NCBI GenBank assembly: GCA_016194905.1
Contig: JACQAP010000019.1
Location: forward strand, 371,291-435,290
Source: Betaproteobacteria bacterium
Lineage (GTDB): Bacteria; Pseudomonadota; Gammaproteobacteria; Burkholderiales; JACQAP01
Length of the DNA: 64,000 bases
Reading direction: 5' to 3'
Shown: positions 7,750-17,108 of the stretch, piece after piece
How positions within the stretch are numbered: position 1 is the first letter of the stretch
How the letters are laid out: every line of letters starts with the position of its first letter
Translations under genes and position numbers: made by a program
The notes under the pieces: generated by a model
What the model saw: only the letters and a program-made list of their open reading frames with translations
What the model was told of the DNA's origin: nothing
Databases searched by the model: none

Positions 7750-9531
7750 CTATTTCTTCGGCATGTACAGGTCGGTGATGCTGCCTTCGGCGATTTCGGC
7801 AGCGAACATGACCGTCTCCGACAAGGTCGGATGCGAATGGATGGTGAGCGCCATGTCCTCCGCGTCCGCTCCCATTTCCAGGGCGAGAACCGTTTCCGCA
7901 ATCAGTTCACCGGCGTTCGGGCCGACGATGCCGGCGCCCAGCAGCCGGCGCGTTTTCTTGTCGAGGATCAGTTTGGTCAGGCCCTCGTCACGCGCCATTG
8001 CGCGCGCGCGGCCGCTCGCAGCCCAGGGGAAGCTCGCCTTCTCGATTTCGACGCCTTGCGCCTTGGCCTGCGTTTCGGTCAGGCCCATCCATGAGATCTC
8101 GGGGTCGGTATAGGCCACGGACGGAATGGTGCGTGCGTCGACTGCGGCTTTATGCCCGGCGATGACTTCCGCCGCGATCTTGCCTTCGTAGCTGGCCTTG
8201 TGCGCCAGCATCGGGTCGCCGACGATGTCGCCGATTGCAAAGATATGCGGCACGTTGGTGCGCAGTTGTTTGTCCACTGCAATGAACCCGCGATCGTTGA
8301 CGCTCACGCCGGCGCCTTCCGCGGCGATGGCCTTACCATTCGGACGCCGGCCGACCGCCAGCAGCACGCGGTCGTAAATCTGGGGCGCCGGCGCATTCTC
8401 TCCTTCGAACGTCGCTTTCAGACCGTCCTTCTGTGGTTCGAGTTTGGTTACCTTGGTCTTGAGATAAATGCCTTCGTAGCGCTTCTCGATGCGCTTCTGC
8501 AACGGCCGTATCAGGTCACGATCGGCGCCGGGAATCAGGCCGTCGAGCATTTCCACCACAGTGACCTTCGCGCCGAGTCCATCGAATACACAGGCCATCT
8601 CCAGGCCGATGATGCCGCCGCCGATCACCAGCAACCGCTTCGGAATGTCCTTGAGCTCGAGCGCGGCCGTGGAGTTCATCAATCGCGGATCGTCGTAGGG
8701 CAATCCGGGAATCTTTGCCGATTGCGAACCCGCGGCGATGATGGCGTGATCGAACGAAATTTTTTTGACGCCATCTGGCGACTTTACCTCGATCATGTGC
8801 GGTGACGTAAACGTGCCGACGCCTTGCACCACGGTGACCTTGCGTTGCTTGGCCAATCCCGCAAGTCCGCGAATCGATTTCTCTACCACGCCGCTTTTCC
8901 ATTCGCGCAACTTGTCGAGTTCTATTTTCGGCTTGCCGAACGACAGGCCGAAGTGGCTCATTTCCTCGGCCTCAGCAACGACGCGTGCCGCATGCAACAA
9001 GGCCTTCGACGGAATGCAGCCGACGTTGAGGCACACGCCGCCCAATACCGGATAGCGTTCGATCAGTACGGTCTGCTTGCCGAGGTCAGCGGCGCGAAAT
9101 GCGGCCGTATAACCGCCGGGTCCCGAGCCCAAAACGACGACTTCGGCGTGGATGTCACCCTTGATGACTGGCGTCGAGGATGTAGCCGCAGGCGCCCTGG
9201 CGGGTACAGCGGCTGCAGGCGGGGGTGAGGATTTCGGCGCTTCCGGTTTTTGCGCCGGCATTTGTGCTTTCTGCGCCGGTGCGATGGACGCAGCGCTTTC
9301 GAGCGTGAGGATCAGGCTGCCTTCGGACAACTTGTCGCCGGGTTTGATCCTCAACTCCCTGACGACGCCGGCTACCGGTGACGGCACTTCCATCGTCGCC
9401 TTGTCCGATTCCAGCGTGATCAGCGAATCTTCCTTTTCGACCTTGTCGCCGGGTTTGACCAGTATCTCGATCACGGGAATGTTCTTGAAATCGCCGATGT
9501 CGGGGACTTTGACCTCGATCAGATTGCTCAT
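7750..9531 (-). CDS. lpdA: Dihydrolipoyl dehydrogenase (E3) with N-terminal lipoyl domain
   Basis: A 593-residue flavoprotein. Residues 1-80 are a biotinyl-lipoyl domain with the lipoylated Lys in [14 protein letters not shown] Pro/Ala/Lys-rich linker follows (about 85-125), then the full E3 body. This has the FAD-binding [20 protein letters not shown], the redox disulfide CLNVGC followed by IPSK, the NAD site [12 protein letters not shown] and the C-terminal HSHPTLSET with the active-site His. It reoxidises dihydrolipoyl groups of the 2-oxoacid dehydrogenases. Lipoyl-fused E3 is typical of betaproteobacterial pyruvate dehydrogenase clusters, but aceE and aceF are not next to it here. nudC follows after 2 bases. 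Confidence 0.93.
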   Translation of the reverse strand: MSNLIEVKVPDIGDFKNIPVIEILVKPGDKVEKEDSLITLESDKATMEVPSPVAGVVRELRIKPGDKLSEGSLILTLESAASIAPAQKAQMPAQKPEAPKSSPPPAAAVPARAPAATSSTPVIKGDIHAEVVVLGSGPGGYTAAFRAADLGKQTVLIERYPVLGGVCLNVGCIPSKALLHAARVVAEAEEMSHFGLSFGKPKIELDKLREWKSGVVEKSIRGLAGLAKQRKVTVVQGVGTFTSPHMIEVKSPDGVKKISFDHAIIAAGSQSAKIPGLPYDDPRLMNSTAALELKDIPKRLLVIGGGIIGLEMACVFDGLGAKVTVVEMLDGLIPGADRDLIRPLQKRIEKRYEGIYLKTKVTKLEPQKDGLKATFEGENAPAPQIYDRVLLAVGRRPNGKAIAAEGAGVSVNDRGFIAVDKQLRTNVPHIFAIGDIVGDPMLAHKASYEGKIAAEVIAGHKAAVDARTIPSVAYTDPEISWMGLTETQAKAQGVEIEKASFPWAASGRARAMARDEGLTKLILDKKTRRLLGAGIVGPNAGELIAETVLALEMGADAEDMALTIHSHPTLSETVMFAAEIAEGSITDLYMPKK

Positions 9532-9584
9532 GAGACTCCTCTTGTTCTTATGGGTGCGTGCTGGCGCGCGCGCCGGGGGAACGC

Positions 9585-10859
9585 CTATTGGCGGATTTGG
9601 CCGTCGCCGAGGACGATGAACTTGAGCGACGTCAGGCCTTCGAGGCCAACCGGGCCGCGAGCGTGCAGCTTGTCCGTGGAGATGCCGATCTCGGCGCCGA
9701 GACCGAATTCGAAGCCGTCGGCGAAACGCGTCGACGCATTGACCATGACCGAAGCCGAATCCACTTCACGCAGGAAGCGGCGCGCGCGCGTGATATCCTC
9801 GGTGACGATCGCATCGGTGTGCTGCGATCCGTAAACCGTGATGTGATCGATGGCGTGGTCGACGCCGTCGACGATCCGTATCGAGAGGATGGGCGCCAGA
9901 TATTCCGTGTACCAGTCCTCTTCGGTAGCGGGGCTCATCTGCGCGGCCGGGTTCATTCGTGCTGCAATGGCTCTTGCCGCGTCGTCGCCGCGCAACTCGA
10001 CGCCCTTGTCCAGGTAGATCTTTGCCAGCTGCGGCAGCACCCGTGCAGCGATGTCCTTGTGCACCAGCAGCGTCTCCATGGTGTTGCAGGTGCCGTAGCG
10101 CTGGGTCTTGGCGTTGTCGGCGATGCGGATCGCCTTGTCCAGGTCCGCCTTGTCATCGATGTAGACGTGGCAGACGCCATCGAGGTGCTTGAGCACCGGG
10201 ATACGCGACTCGCTGGAAATGCGCTCGATGAGTCCCTTGCCGCCGCGCGGCACGATGATGTCGACGTAGTCCTTCATCGTGATCAGTTCGCCGACGGCCG
10301 CACGATCGGTGGTCTCGATCACTTGCACGGCGGTTTCGGGCAATCCCGCCGCCTTGAGGCCTTCATGCACGCAGGCGCCGACCGCCTGGTTGGAGTGAAT
10401 CGCTTCGGAGCCGCCCCTCAGTATCGCCGCATTGCCGGACTTCAGGCACAACCCCGCGGCGTCCGCCGTCACATTCGGACGCGCTTCATAGATGATGCCG
10501 ATCACGCCCAGCGGCACGCGCATTCTGCCGACCTGGATCCCGCTGGGCCGGTAGCTCATGCCACTGATCTCGCCCACCGGGTCGGACAACTGTGCGATCT
10601 GGCGCAGACCTTCCGCCATCGCCGACACGCTCTTCGGCGTCAGCGTCAGGCGATCCACCATCACCGCCTCCAGGCCTTTCGCTCGCGCCGCTTCGACATC
10701 CTTGCGGTTGGCATCGAGCAAGCGCGCGATGTCGCGCTCGACGGCCTGCGCCATCGTCATCAACGCGTCGTTCTTCGCGCCGGTCTCGGCTTTCGCCATG
10801 GCCCGCGATGCGGTGCGCGCCGCTCTGCCGATCGAATGCATGTAGGACTGAATGTCCAT
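9585..10859 (-). CDS. proA: Gamma-glutamyl phosphate reductase
   Basis: A 424-residue enzyme of full length. It reduces gamma-glutamyl phosphate to glutamate semialdehyde with NADPH, the second step of proline synthesis. Recognisable segments include [27 protein letters not shown] (nucleotide and substrate site) and [11 protein letters not shown], which holds the catalytic Cys. [23 protein letters not shown] is near the C-terminus. It starts 4 bases after holA ends, the common betaproteobacterial holA-proA pairing. The start ATG gives the normal N-terminus. Confidence 0.96.
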   Translation of the reverse strand: MDIQSYMHSIGRAARTASRAMAKAETGAKNDALMTMAQAVERDIARLLDANRKDVEAARAKGLEAVMVDRLTLTPKSVSAMAEGLRQIAQLSDPVGEISGMSYRPSGIQVGRMRVPLGVIGIIYEARPNVTADAAGLCLKSGNAAILRGGSEAIHSNQAVGACVHEGLKAAGLPETAVQVIETTDRAAVGELITMKDYVDIIVPRGGKGLIERISSESRIPVLKHLDGVCHVYIDDKADLDKAIRIADNAKTQRYGTCNTMETLLVHKDIAARVLPQLAKIYLDKGVELRGDDAARAIAARMNPAAQMSPATEEDWYTEYLAPILSIRIVDGVDHAIDHITVYGSQHTDAIVTEDITRARRFLREVDSASVMVNASTRFADGFEFGLGAEIGISTDKLHARGPVGLEGLTSLKFIVLGDGQIRQ

Positions 10860-10863
10860 GTTC

Positions 10864-11925
10864 CTATCCCCGGATACTGGCGCCGATTTTACCCTTATTC
10901 GCCGTCTCGCGGCCTTGCGGCGCGGGTGTCGTCAGCTCCAGTCCCAGGTGCAGCAGCGCGTCCCATACATCGCCACTCGCCAGTCCCTTGATCATGCGGT
11001 CTATCTCGGCGGCGCGGCGCAGCGCCGCGATCAGTCGGGTCTGCGCGAGGCGGCGCAACGCCGCCGGCATCAGATCCTGTCGCGGTCCCCACACCCGGGC
11101 GTCGCGCAGGGCTTGCGCAAGCGGCCGGCCACCGGCCATCGCCGCTTTCACCCGGGCCATGGCGCGCGCTTCCTCGGCGATTGCCCACAGCACCAGCGGC
11201 GCGGCTGCGCCCTCGGCTTGCAGGCCGTCGAGCAGGCGCACGAAGTGCACGCGATCGGCCTTCAGCAGCGTCGCGCCGATCTCGAACACGTTGAAACGTG
11301 CGACGTCGACCACCGCGTTCTTCACTTCATCGAACGGCAGCGATCCGGCAGGAAACAGCAATGCCAGCTTCTGCACCTCCTGATGTGCCGCCATCAGATT
11401 GCCCTCGACCCGGTCGATCAGGAACTCGATGGTCTGCGAGTCGGCCTGCTGCCCCTGTTGTGCCAGACGGCCCGCCAGCCATTGTCCGAGATGGTCGCGC
11501 TTGATTGCCGCGGTGTGGACCGCAACCCCGGCGCCGTCCAGCGCCTCGAACCATTTGGACGTTTGCGACTGGCGATCCACGCCGGGCAGCGTGATCAATG
11601 TCACGGTCTCTCCAGGCAGGGAGCCGGCCAGTTGCTGCAACGCTTCGCTGCCGTCCTTGCCCGGCTTGCCGGACGGAATACGCAGGTCAAGCAGGCGTTT
11701 CGGGGCAAACAGCGACATGCTGTTGCTCACCATGGCGAGCTCGCCCCAGTCGAATCCGGACTCGGCGATCAGCACGCGGCGCTCGTCGAAGCCCTGCTCC
11801 AGGGCCTTTGCGCGTATGCGGTCGGCAGCTTCCAGGGCGAGCAGCAACTCTTCGCCATAAACGACGTAGAGATTCTTCAGTCCGCGTGACAGATGTTGGG
11901 GAAGTTGTTCCGAGTCGATGCGCAT
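10864..11925 (-). CDS. holA: DNA polymerase III subunit delta
   Basis: A 353-residue clamp-loader subunit that opens the beta clamp. The N-terminal segment [23 protein letters not shown] and [22 protein letters not shown] are typical of HolA domains I and [32 protein letters not shown] matches the conserved helix-rich middle. Like other delta subunits it has no Walker motif. It is in a probable unit with proA downstream; ptsI ends 40 bases upstream. Confidence 0.93.
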   Translation of the reverse strand: MRIDSEQLPQHLSRGLKNLYVVYGEELLLALEAADRIRAKALEQGFDERRVLIAESGFDWGELAMVSNSMSLFAPKRLLDLRIPSGKPGKDGSEALQQLAGSLPGETVTLITLPGVDRQSQTSKWFEALDGAGVAVHTAAIKRDHLGQWLAGRLAQQGQQADSQTIEFLIDRVEGNLMAAHQEVQKLALLFPAGSLPFDEVKNAVVDVARFNVFEIGATLLKADRVHFVRLLDGLQAEGAAAPLVLWAIAEEARAMARVKAAMAGGRPLAQALRDARVWGPRQDLMPAALRRLAQTRLIAALRRAAEIDRMIKGLASGDVWDALLHLGLELTTPAPQGRETANKGKIGASIRG

Positions 11926-11965
11926 CGCGGTGAGCTAAGACGGATTCTGCAGCATCGGCAGGTGC

Positions 11966-13690
11966 TCAGTTGTTCATCCGCGCCAGCAGTTGCTGGAGCT
12001 TCTCGGGGTCGTCGCTCCTCAGCATCTTCTGGGTAAAGACGATGACTTCCTGCAGGTCGGATTTCAGCACCTGCTGCTTTACCGACAACAGATGCGCGGG
12101 ATGCATCGAGAATTGCCTCAGTCCGAAACCGAGCAGCACGCGCGTGAGCCGCACGTCGCCGGCCATTTCACCGCACACGGCGACCGGCACATCAGCGCGG
12201 TTGGCGCTGCGGATGATGTGCGCCACCAGATTGAGTACCGCCGGGTGCAGCGGATCGTACAGATGCGCCACGGTATCGTCGGCGCGGTCGATCGCGAGCA
12301 TGTACTGGATCAGATCGTTGGTGCCGATCGACAGGAAGTCGAGCCTGCGGGTGAACGTGGAAAGCGACAACGCGGCGGCCGGAATCTCGATCATGCCGCC
12401 GACCGGGATCTTTTTATCGTAGTCAATCCCGTCCTCGTCGAGGCTGCGCTTGGCTTCGTCGATGTGATGCAGCGTCTGGTTGAGTTCGTTCGCCGAGGAC
12501 AGCATCGGGATCAGGATGCGCACCTTGCCATAGTGCGATGTTTTCAGGATTGCGCGCAACTGGCGATGAAACATCTGCGGCTCGACCAGGCACAACCGGA
12601 TCGCGCGCAGTCCCAGCGCTGGGTTGGGCGCAACGCGCTCGGTGGCGTCGACATGTTTGTCGGCACCGAGATCGAAAGTGCGAATGGTGACCGGCCGTCC
12701 GTCCATGTCCTGCACGACGCGCCGATAGGCTTCGAACTGCTCGTCCTCGCTCGGCAGGTCGCCCCGGTTCAGGTAGAGGAATTCCGTGCGGAACAGGCCG
12801 ACGCCATCGGCGCCATTATCCCTCGCGTCGGCGACATCGTCGGGCAGCTCGATGTTGGCGTGCAGTTCGACGGACGTGCCATCGAGCGTGGTCGTCTTGG
12901 TTTTCTTGAGTCGCTTGAGCTTGAGGCGCTCGAGTTCCCACTGCTCCTGGCGCAGCTTGTATTCGGCGAGCACCGTCTTGTCCGGATTGACGATGACCAC
13001 GCCATTGTTGCCGTCGATGATCAGGACTTCGTTCTCGCGGATCAGCGTGCGCGCGTGATGCAGTGCCACCACCGAAGGGATGTTCAAGCTGCGGGCAATG
13101 ATCGCGGTGTGCGAAGTGGCGCCGCCGAGATCGGTGATGAAGCTTGCGAACTGATGGCTCTTGAACTGGATGACATCGGCGGGGGACAGGTCGTGTGCGA
13201 CGAGAATGCTGTTTTCCTCCGGCGCGCTGCGCGCCAGCACCTGGCCGGGGCGTCCCATCAAGACCTTCAGGATGCGCTCGACAACCTGGATGACGTCGGT
13301 CTTGCGGTCCCTGAGATAGCCGTCCTCTATGCTCTCGAACTGATCGATCAGCGCATCCATCTGCAGCTTGAGCGCCCACTCGGCGTTGCACTGCAGGGAT
13401 TCGATCAGCTGCTTTGGCATCTCCGACAGTGTCGGATCGTCGAGAATCATCAAATGCACGTTGAGGAAGGCTTCGAACTCGGCCGGCGCGCCCGAGGGTA
13501 TGTGCTCGCCAAGGCTGGCAAGTTCCGCGCGCGCCGTGACGACGGCGGCGTCGAAGCGCGCCTTTTCCTCGGCGACGCGCGACCTGGAAATGTCGTAGTG
13601 TGCGACCTCGATCTGCGCATGCGATACCAGCTGCGCATGGCCGATCGCGATGCCGCCCGACACGCCGATGCCGTGAATGGTGAAACTCAT
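11966..13690 (-). CDS. ptsI: Phosphoenolpyruvate-protein phosphotransferase (PTS enzyme I)
   Basis: A 574-residue enzyme I. The phosphorylatable His is in GGATSHTAIIARS (about residue 190). The PEP-binding barrel shows DGVGLFRTEFLYL, TIRTFDLGADKH and the C-terminal signature SIGTNDLIQYMLAIDR. It autophosphorylates with PEP and passes phosphate to HPr. It overlaps ptsH by 4 bases. With only a mannose-type EIIA and no EIIB/EIIC nearby, the relay here is likely regulatory rather than for sugar import, as in many betaproteobacteria. Confidence 0.95.
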   Translation of the reverse strand: MSFTIHGIGVSGGIAIGHAQLVSHAQIEVAHYDISRSRVAEEKARFDAAVVTARAELASLGEHIPSGAPAEFEAFLNVHLMILDDPTLSEMPKQLIESLQCNAEWALKLQMDALIDQFESIEDGYLRDRKTDVIQVVERILKVLMGRPGQVLARSAPEENSILVAHDLSPADVIQFKSHQFASFITDLGGATSHTAIIARSLNIPSVVALHHARTLIRENEVLIIDGNNGVVIVNPDKTVLAEYKLRQEQWELERLKLKRLKKTKTTTLDGTSVELHANIELPDDVADARDNGADGVGLFRTEFLYLNRGDLPSEDEQFEAYRRVVQDMDGRPVTIRTFDLGADKHVDATERVAPNPALGLRAIRLCLVEPQMFHRQLRAILKTSHYGKVRILIPMLSSANELNQTLHHIDEAKRSLDEDGIDYDKKIPVGGMIEIPAAALSLSTFTRRLDFLSIGTNDLIQYMLAIDRADDTVAHLYDPLHPAVLNLVAHIIRSANRADVPVAVCGEMAGDVRLTRVLLGFGLRQFSMHPAHLLSVKQQVLKSDLQEVIVFTQKMLRSDDPEKLQQLLARMNN

Positions 13691-13956
13691 TCCCCTTCCC
13701 CGAATTTGTCGTTGATCAGTCCCACCAGCGCCGTCATGGCCTGGGCTTCGTCCGGACCGTCGATCTCGATTGCCACGACCGAACCTTTCGCCGCGGCCAG
13801 CATCATCACACCCATGATGCTCTTGGCGTTGACCTTGCGGCCGTCCCTGGATATCCAGACTTCGGCCGTGAACTGGCCCGCCAACTGCGTGAGCTTGGCG
13901 GACGCGCGGGCGTGCAGTCCGAGCTTGTTTACGATCTCAATTTCCCGTTGCTGCAT
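13687..13956 (-). CDS. ptsH: Phosphocarrier protein HPr
   Basis: An 89-residue HPr. The phosphorylated His is in NKLGLHARASAKL (near residue 15), and the regulatory-Ser region is KSIMGVMMLAAAKGS. It receives phosphate from enzyme I and passes it to EIIA. The gene overlaps the EIIA gene upstream by 20 bases and ptsI downstream by 4 bases, so all three are translated from one message. Confidence 0.96.
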   Translation of the reverse strand: MQQREIEIVNKLGLHARASAKLTQLAGQFTAEVWISRDGRKVNAKSIMGVMMLAAAKGSVVAIEIDGPDEAQAMTALVGLINDKFGEGE

Positions 13957-14353
13957 TTCTCACCTGCGGAATGGGCATTTGCATGACGCCTTCGATGCCG
14001 CCGGAGGTGGCTTTGGCCACGACGGTTTTCAGCGGCTCGTTGCGATAAGTCAGTGCGCGCACCAGCATGGGCAGGTTCACGCCTGCCACGCCCTCGATTT
14101 TTCCGGGGATGAGCAGCCTGCAGGCGATATTGCTCGGAGTGGCGCCGTATACGTCGGATAGCACCAGGACACCGCCGCCCTGATCCAGGCCGCGAAGTAA
14201 TTTGATCGCCTGTGGCAGCAGTATCTGCGGGTCGTCATGCATGCTCACGCCGATCTGCACCAGTTGCGCGGGCCGGCCGCCCATCACGTGACTCGCACTG
14301 TGAATCAGACTTTCACCGAGAGTACCGTGAGCGATGATGAGAATTCCGACCAT
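13937..14353 (-). CDS. PTS EIIA component, mannose/fructose type
   Basis: A 138-residue protein when started at MVGILIIAHGTLGESL; an alternative ATG six codons upstream (14371) is possible but adds residues the family lacks. The phosphorylation His is in IIAHGTLG near the N-terminus. The fold continues with GVLVLSDVYGATPSNIACRLL, typical of EIIA-Man. It lacks EIIB/EIIC partners here. Gene order gshB–EIIA–ptsH–ptsI is conserved in betaproteobacteria, where the phosphorelay is thought to regulate rather than transport. Confidence 0.9.
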   Translation of the reverse strand: MVGILIIAHGTLGESLIHSASHVMGGRPAQLVQIGVSMHDDPQILLPQAIKLLRGLDQGGGVLVLSDVYGATPSNIACRLLIPGKIEGVAGVNLPMLVRALTYRNEPLKTVVAKATSGGIEGVMQMPIPQVRNAATGN

Positions 14354-14453
14354 GAATGCCTGTGGCGTCAACCGGGGACAATCCGGGGATTTTACCTTTG
14401 CGACAGCCTTTTATGCTCAGGGGAGCTACAGAAGGAAGGCGTTGCCGCGTTCT

Positions 14454-15404
14454 TCAGCCCTTGCGCTTCGTTATCTTTTCCAATGCATCGATCATCATCC
14501 CCGCGGCATTGAATCCGGTCTGGTCGGCGATTTCGCGCATGCAGGTGGGACTGGTGACGTTGACTTCCGTCAGGTAGTCGCCGATCACATCCAGCCCGAC
14601 GAGCAGCAGGCCCGCCGCCTTGAGTTCCGGTCCCAGCGCGCGCGCAATCTCAAAGTCACGATCCGACAGGGGTTGCGCCACGCCCGTCCCGCCCGCCGCG
14701 AGGTTACCGCGGGTTTCACCCTGTTTCGGAATGCGCGCCAACGAGTAGGGAACCGGCTCGCCGTCGATGATCAGCACGCGCTTGTCGCCCTTGGTGATCT
14801 CCGGGATGAATTTCTGCGCCATGACCGTGCGCCGTCCATAATGCGTCACGGTTTCTATCACCACACCGATGTTGTGGTCCTGACGATGTAAACGGAACAC
14901 CGAAGTGCCGCCCATTCCGTCCAGCGGCTTGACGATGATGTCGCCGTATTCGGCAAGGAAGTCGCGGATCAACGTTTCTTCGCGCGTGACCAAAGCGGGC
15001 ACGGTGAATTTCGGAAATCTGGCGATGGCCAGCTTTTCGTTGTGGTCGCGCACGGCTCGAGGATTGTTTATCACGCGAGCGCCCTGCCGCTGCGCCAGCT
15101 CCAGCAGGTAGGTGCTGTAGATATACTCCATGTCGAACGGTGGATCCTTGCGCATCATCACCGCGTCGAAAGTTTCCAGGCCCACGGCTCTGCGTTCGCT
15201 GACCCGATACCACTGTTTTTCGTCCGACATCAGCGCGAGATCTCGTGCATAGCCGAGCGCTTTGCCGTCGCGCAACACCAGATCCTCCTGCTGCAGCACC
15301 GCCAGTGCGTGACCGCGCAACGCAGCCTCACGCATCATCGCGTACGAGGAATCTTTATAGGTCTTGATGCTGTCGAGCGGATCGAGGATGAAGGCTATTT
15401 TCAT
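14454..15404 (-). CDS. gshB: Glutathione synthetase
   Basis: A 316-residue ATP-grasp ligase that joins gamma-glutamylcysteine and glycine. The start is placed at MKIAFILDPLDSIK, the family's standard N-terminus; an upstream in-frame Met adds 24 non-conserved residues. Key segments are MMRKDPPFDMEYIYSTYLLE, IVKPLDGMGGTSVFR (ATP-grasp loop) and GDKRVLIIDGEPVPYSLARIP. The C-terminal VNVTSPTCMREI contributes the metal ligand. It is upstream of the PTS genes with a 100-bp gap, and divergent from the mgd operon. Confidence 0.95.
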   Translation of the reverse strand: MKIAFILDPLDSIKTYKDSSYAMMREAALRGHALAVLQQEDLVLRDGKALGYARDLALMSDEKQWYRVSERRAVGLETFDAVMMRKDPPFDMEYIYSTYLLELAQRQGARVINNPRAVRDHNEKLAIARFPKFTVPALVTREETLIRDFLAEYGDIIVKPLDGMGGTSVFRLHRQDHNIGVVIETVTHYGRRTVMAQKFIPEITKGDKRVLIIDGEPVPYSLARIPKQGETRGNLAAGGTGVAQPLSDRDFEIARALGPELKAAGLLLVGLDVIGDYLTEVNVTSPTCMREIADQTGFNAAGMMIDALEKITKRKG

Positions 15405-15513
15405 GCGCGTCAATAGGTTGGGAGCGCCGGATTGTAGCAGAGGCGCCTCTGGCACCTTCCCTATCTTCGGGATCACCAGTTTCCCAATAAGAAAAAAAGA
15501 TTCCTGTTGGTAT

Positions 15514-15539
15514 TGACGAAATTATCCCGTCTCGTCAAC
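15514..15539. promoter_or_regulatory. Perfect inverted repeat overlapping a putative promoter upstream of the NMG operon
   Basis: TTGACGA (15514-15520) and TCGTCAA (15533-15539) are perfect 7-base inverted arms around 12 bases. The left arm doubles as a good -35 box (TTGACG). With a 17-base spacer the -10 would be CAACAT, which is weak. The site lies 33 bases before mgdA in the gshB/mgdA divergent gap. A dimeric repressor bound here would block transcription; the XRE-cupin protein at the end of the operon is the obvious candidate. This is inference from position and symmetry. Confidence 0.5.
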
Positions 15540-15571
15540 ATTCAGGCTCCGATCCGAACTGTGCGTGCTTC

Positions 15572-16813
15572 ATGCCCTTCCGGCTGCTTCGCTTTGCTCT
15601 GAATGCCCGTTACCCGGAACCGCGCATGTTTCGCACCCCGGACAGGTTGCGGACGAGCTACGACGTGGTGATCATCGGCGCCGGCGGACATGGGTTAGCG
15701 GCCGCTTACTATCTTGCAAGAGACCACGGGATCAGCAATGTAGCGGTGCTGGAGAAGGGTTATATCGGCGGTGGCAACACCGGCCGCAACACCACCATCG
15801 TGCGCTCCAATTATTTGACCCCGGAGGGCGTGGCCTTCTATGACGCGTCGGTGCAACTGTGGAAGGACCTTGCAACCGATTTCGACCTGAATCTTTTCTA
15901 CTCGACGCGTGGCCACTTCACGCTGGCCCATACCGATTCGGCTTTGCGCACCATGCGCTGGCGTGCGGAGGTCAACAAGCACCTCGGGGTCGACAGCGAG
16001 CTGGTGGGGCGCAAGGAAATCGAAAAAGCTTGTCCGCAGATGGACCTTTCATGCGGCGGGCACGCGCCGATCCTGGGTGCGCTCTATCACGCTCCGGGTG
16101 CGATCGCGCGTCACGACGCGGTGGCCTGGGGTTATGGCCGCGGCGCCGACGGGCGCGGCGTCGAAATTCATCAGAAAACCGAAGTGCTGGGCATCAACAT
16201 CGAGGGTGGCCGCGTAACGGGTGTGCGAACCAGCCGTGGCGACATCGCCACGGCCAAGGTGCTGTGCGCGGTCGCGGGTTCCACGCCGAGAATCACCGAC
16301 ATGGTCGGCATCCGCACGCCTATCTATATCCATCCGCTGCAGGCCATGGTGTCCGAGCCGATGAAGCCATGGCTGGATCCAATCCTCGTTTCCGGCAGCT
16401 TGCACGTCTACGTCAGTCAATCCGCTCGCGGCGAGCTGGTGATGGGCGCGTCGCTCGATCCCTATGAGCTGCACTCCACCCGCTCGACGCTCGATTTCGT
16501 CGAGGGACTCGCCGGCCACATGCTGGACCTGTTCCCTTTTCTCTCGCACGCGAACATCAATCGCCAGTGGGCGGGAATGGCCGACATGACGCCGGACTTC
16601 GCTCCGATCATGGGCAAGACGCCGGTCGAAGGTTTTTATCTCGATTCGGGCTGGGGAACCTGGGGCTTCAAGGCTACGCCGGTGTCCGGGAAGACCATGG
16701 CTTACACCGTGGCCAACGATCGCGATCACGAATTGATCGAAGGATTCCGGCTTTCCCGCTTCGCGGAATATGAACTGACCGGAGAGAAAGGGGCGGCGTC
16801 AGTTGGACACTGA
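15572..16813 (+). CDS. mgdA: N-methylglutamate dehydrogenase subunit A (sarcosine oxidase beta-like)
   Basis: A 413-residue flavoprotein homologous to the beta subunit (SoxB) of heterotetrameric sarcosine oxidase. The FAD-binding motif is DVVIIGAGGHGLAAAYYLA (about residues 31-50), followed by the family signature GNTGRNTTIVRSNYL. His181, in RHDAVAWGYGRG, lies in the segment that carries the FMN-linked His in sarcosine oxidases. The start at 15572 keeps an N-terminal stretch like that of SoxB proteins. As first gene of mgdABCD-gmaS-mgsABC it is assigned to N-methylglutamate oxidation rather than sarcosine; sequence alone does not fix the substrate. Confidence 0.88.
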   Translation: MPFRLLRFALNARYPEPRMFRTPDRLRTSYDVVIIGAGGHGLAAAYYLARDHGISNVAVLEKGYIGGGNTGRNTTIVRSNYLTPEGVAFYDASVQLWKDLATDFDLNLFYSTRGHFTLAHTDSALRTMRWRAEVNKHLGVDSELVGRKEIEKACPQMDLSCGGHAPILGALYHAPGAIARHDAVAWGYGRGADGRGVEIHQKTEVLGINIEGGRVTGVRTSRGDIATAKVLCAVAGSTPRITDMVGIRTPIYIHPLQAMVSEPMKPWLDPILVSGSLHVYVSQSARGELVMGASLDPYELHSTRSTLDFVEGLAGHMLDLFPFLSHANINRQWAGMADMTPDFAPIMGKTPVEGFYLDSGWGTWGFKATPVSGKTMAYTVANDRDHELIEGFRLSRFAEYELTGEKGAASVGH

Positions 16814-16847
16814 ATTCAAGAGCGTTGAAGATTTGGGTTTCTGAGAA

Positions 16848-17108
16848 ATGAAACTGCTGCGCTGCCCGATCAACGGTCTGCGACCGGTCGCGGAATTCCA
16901 GTATGCCGGCGAAATTCGGCCGATGCCGGACCCGGACGCGTGTTCGGACGCCGAGTGGACGGACTACGTGTTCAACCGCAACGGCGCGCCCGGCATCAAG
17001 AAAGAATGGTGGCTGCATCTGGCGAGCGGCATCTGGTTCGTCGCCGAGCGAAACACCGCGACCGATGAGGTGCAGCGTACTTATCTGTACGGCGAGGAGC
17101 CGGCATGA
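16848..17108 (+). CDS. mgdB: N-methylglutamate dehydrogenase subunit B (sarcosine oxidase delta-like, zinc ligands missing)
   Basis: An 86-residue SoxD-like subunit. Classical SoxD binds zinc with a CPxCG pair plus His and Cys near residues 59-63. Here the N-terminus reads CPINGLR, so the second Cys is Asn. The later block reads EWWLHLASGIWFVAER, with His kept but the Cys lost. The protein should therefore be unable to bind zinc in the classical way. From memory this CPxNG form recurs in NMG dehydrogenase-type clusters, which would support the substrate assignment. The stop overlaps the mgdC start by 4 bases. Confidence 0.85.
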   Translation: MKLLRCPINGLRPVAEFQYAGEIRPMPDPDACSDAEWTDYVFNRNGAPGIKKEWWLHLASGIWFVAERNTATDEVQRTYLYGEEPA

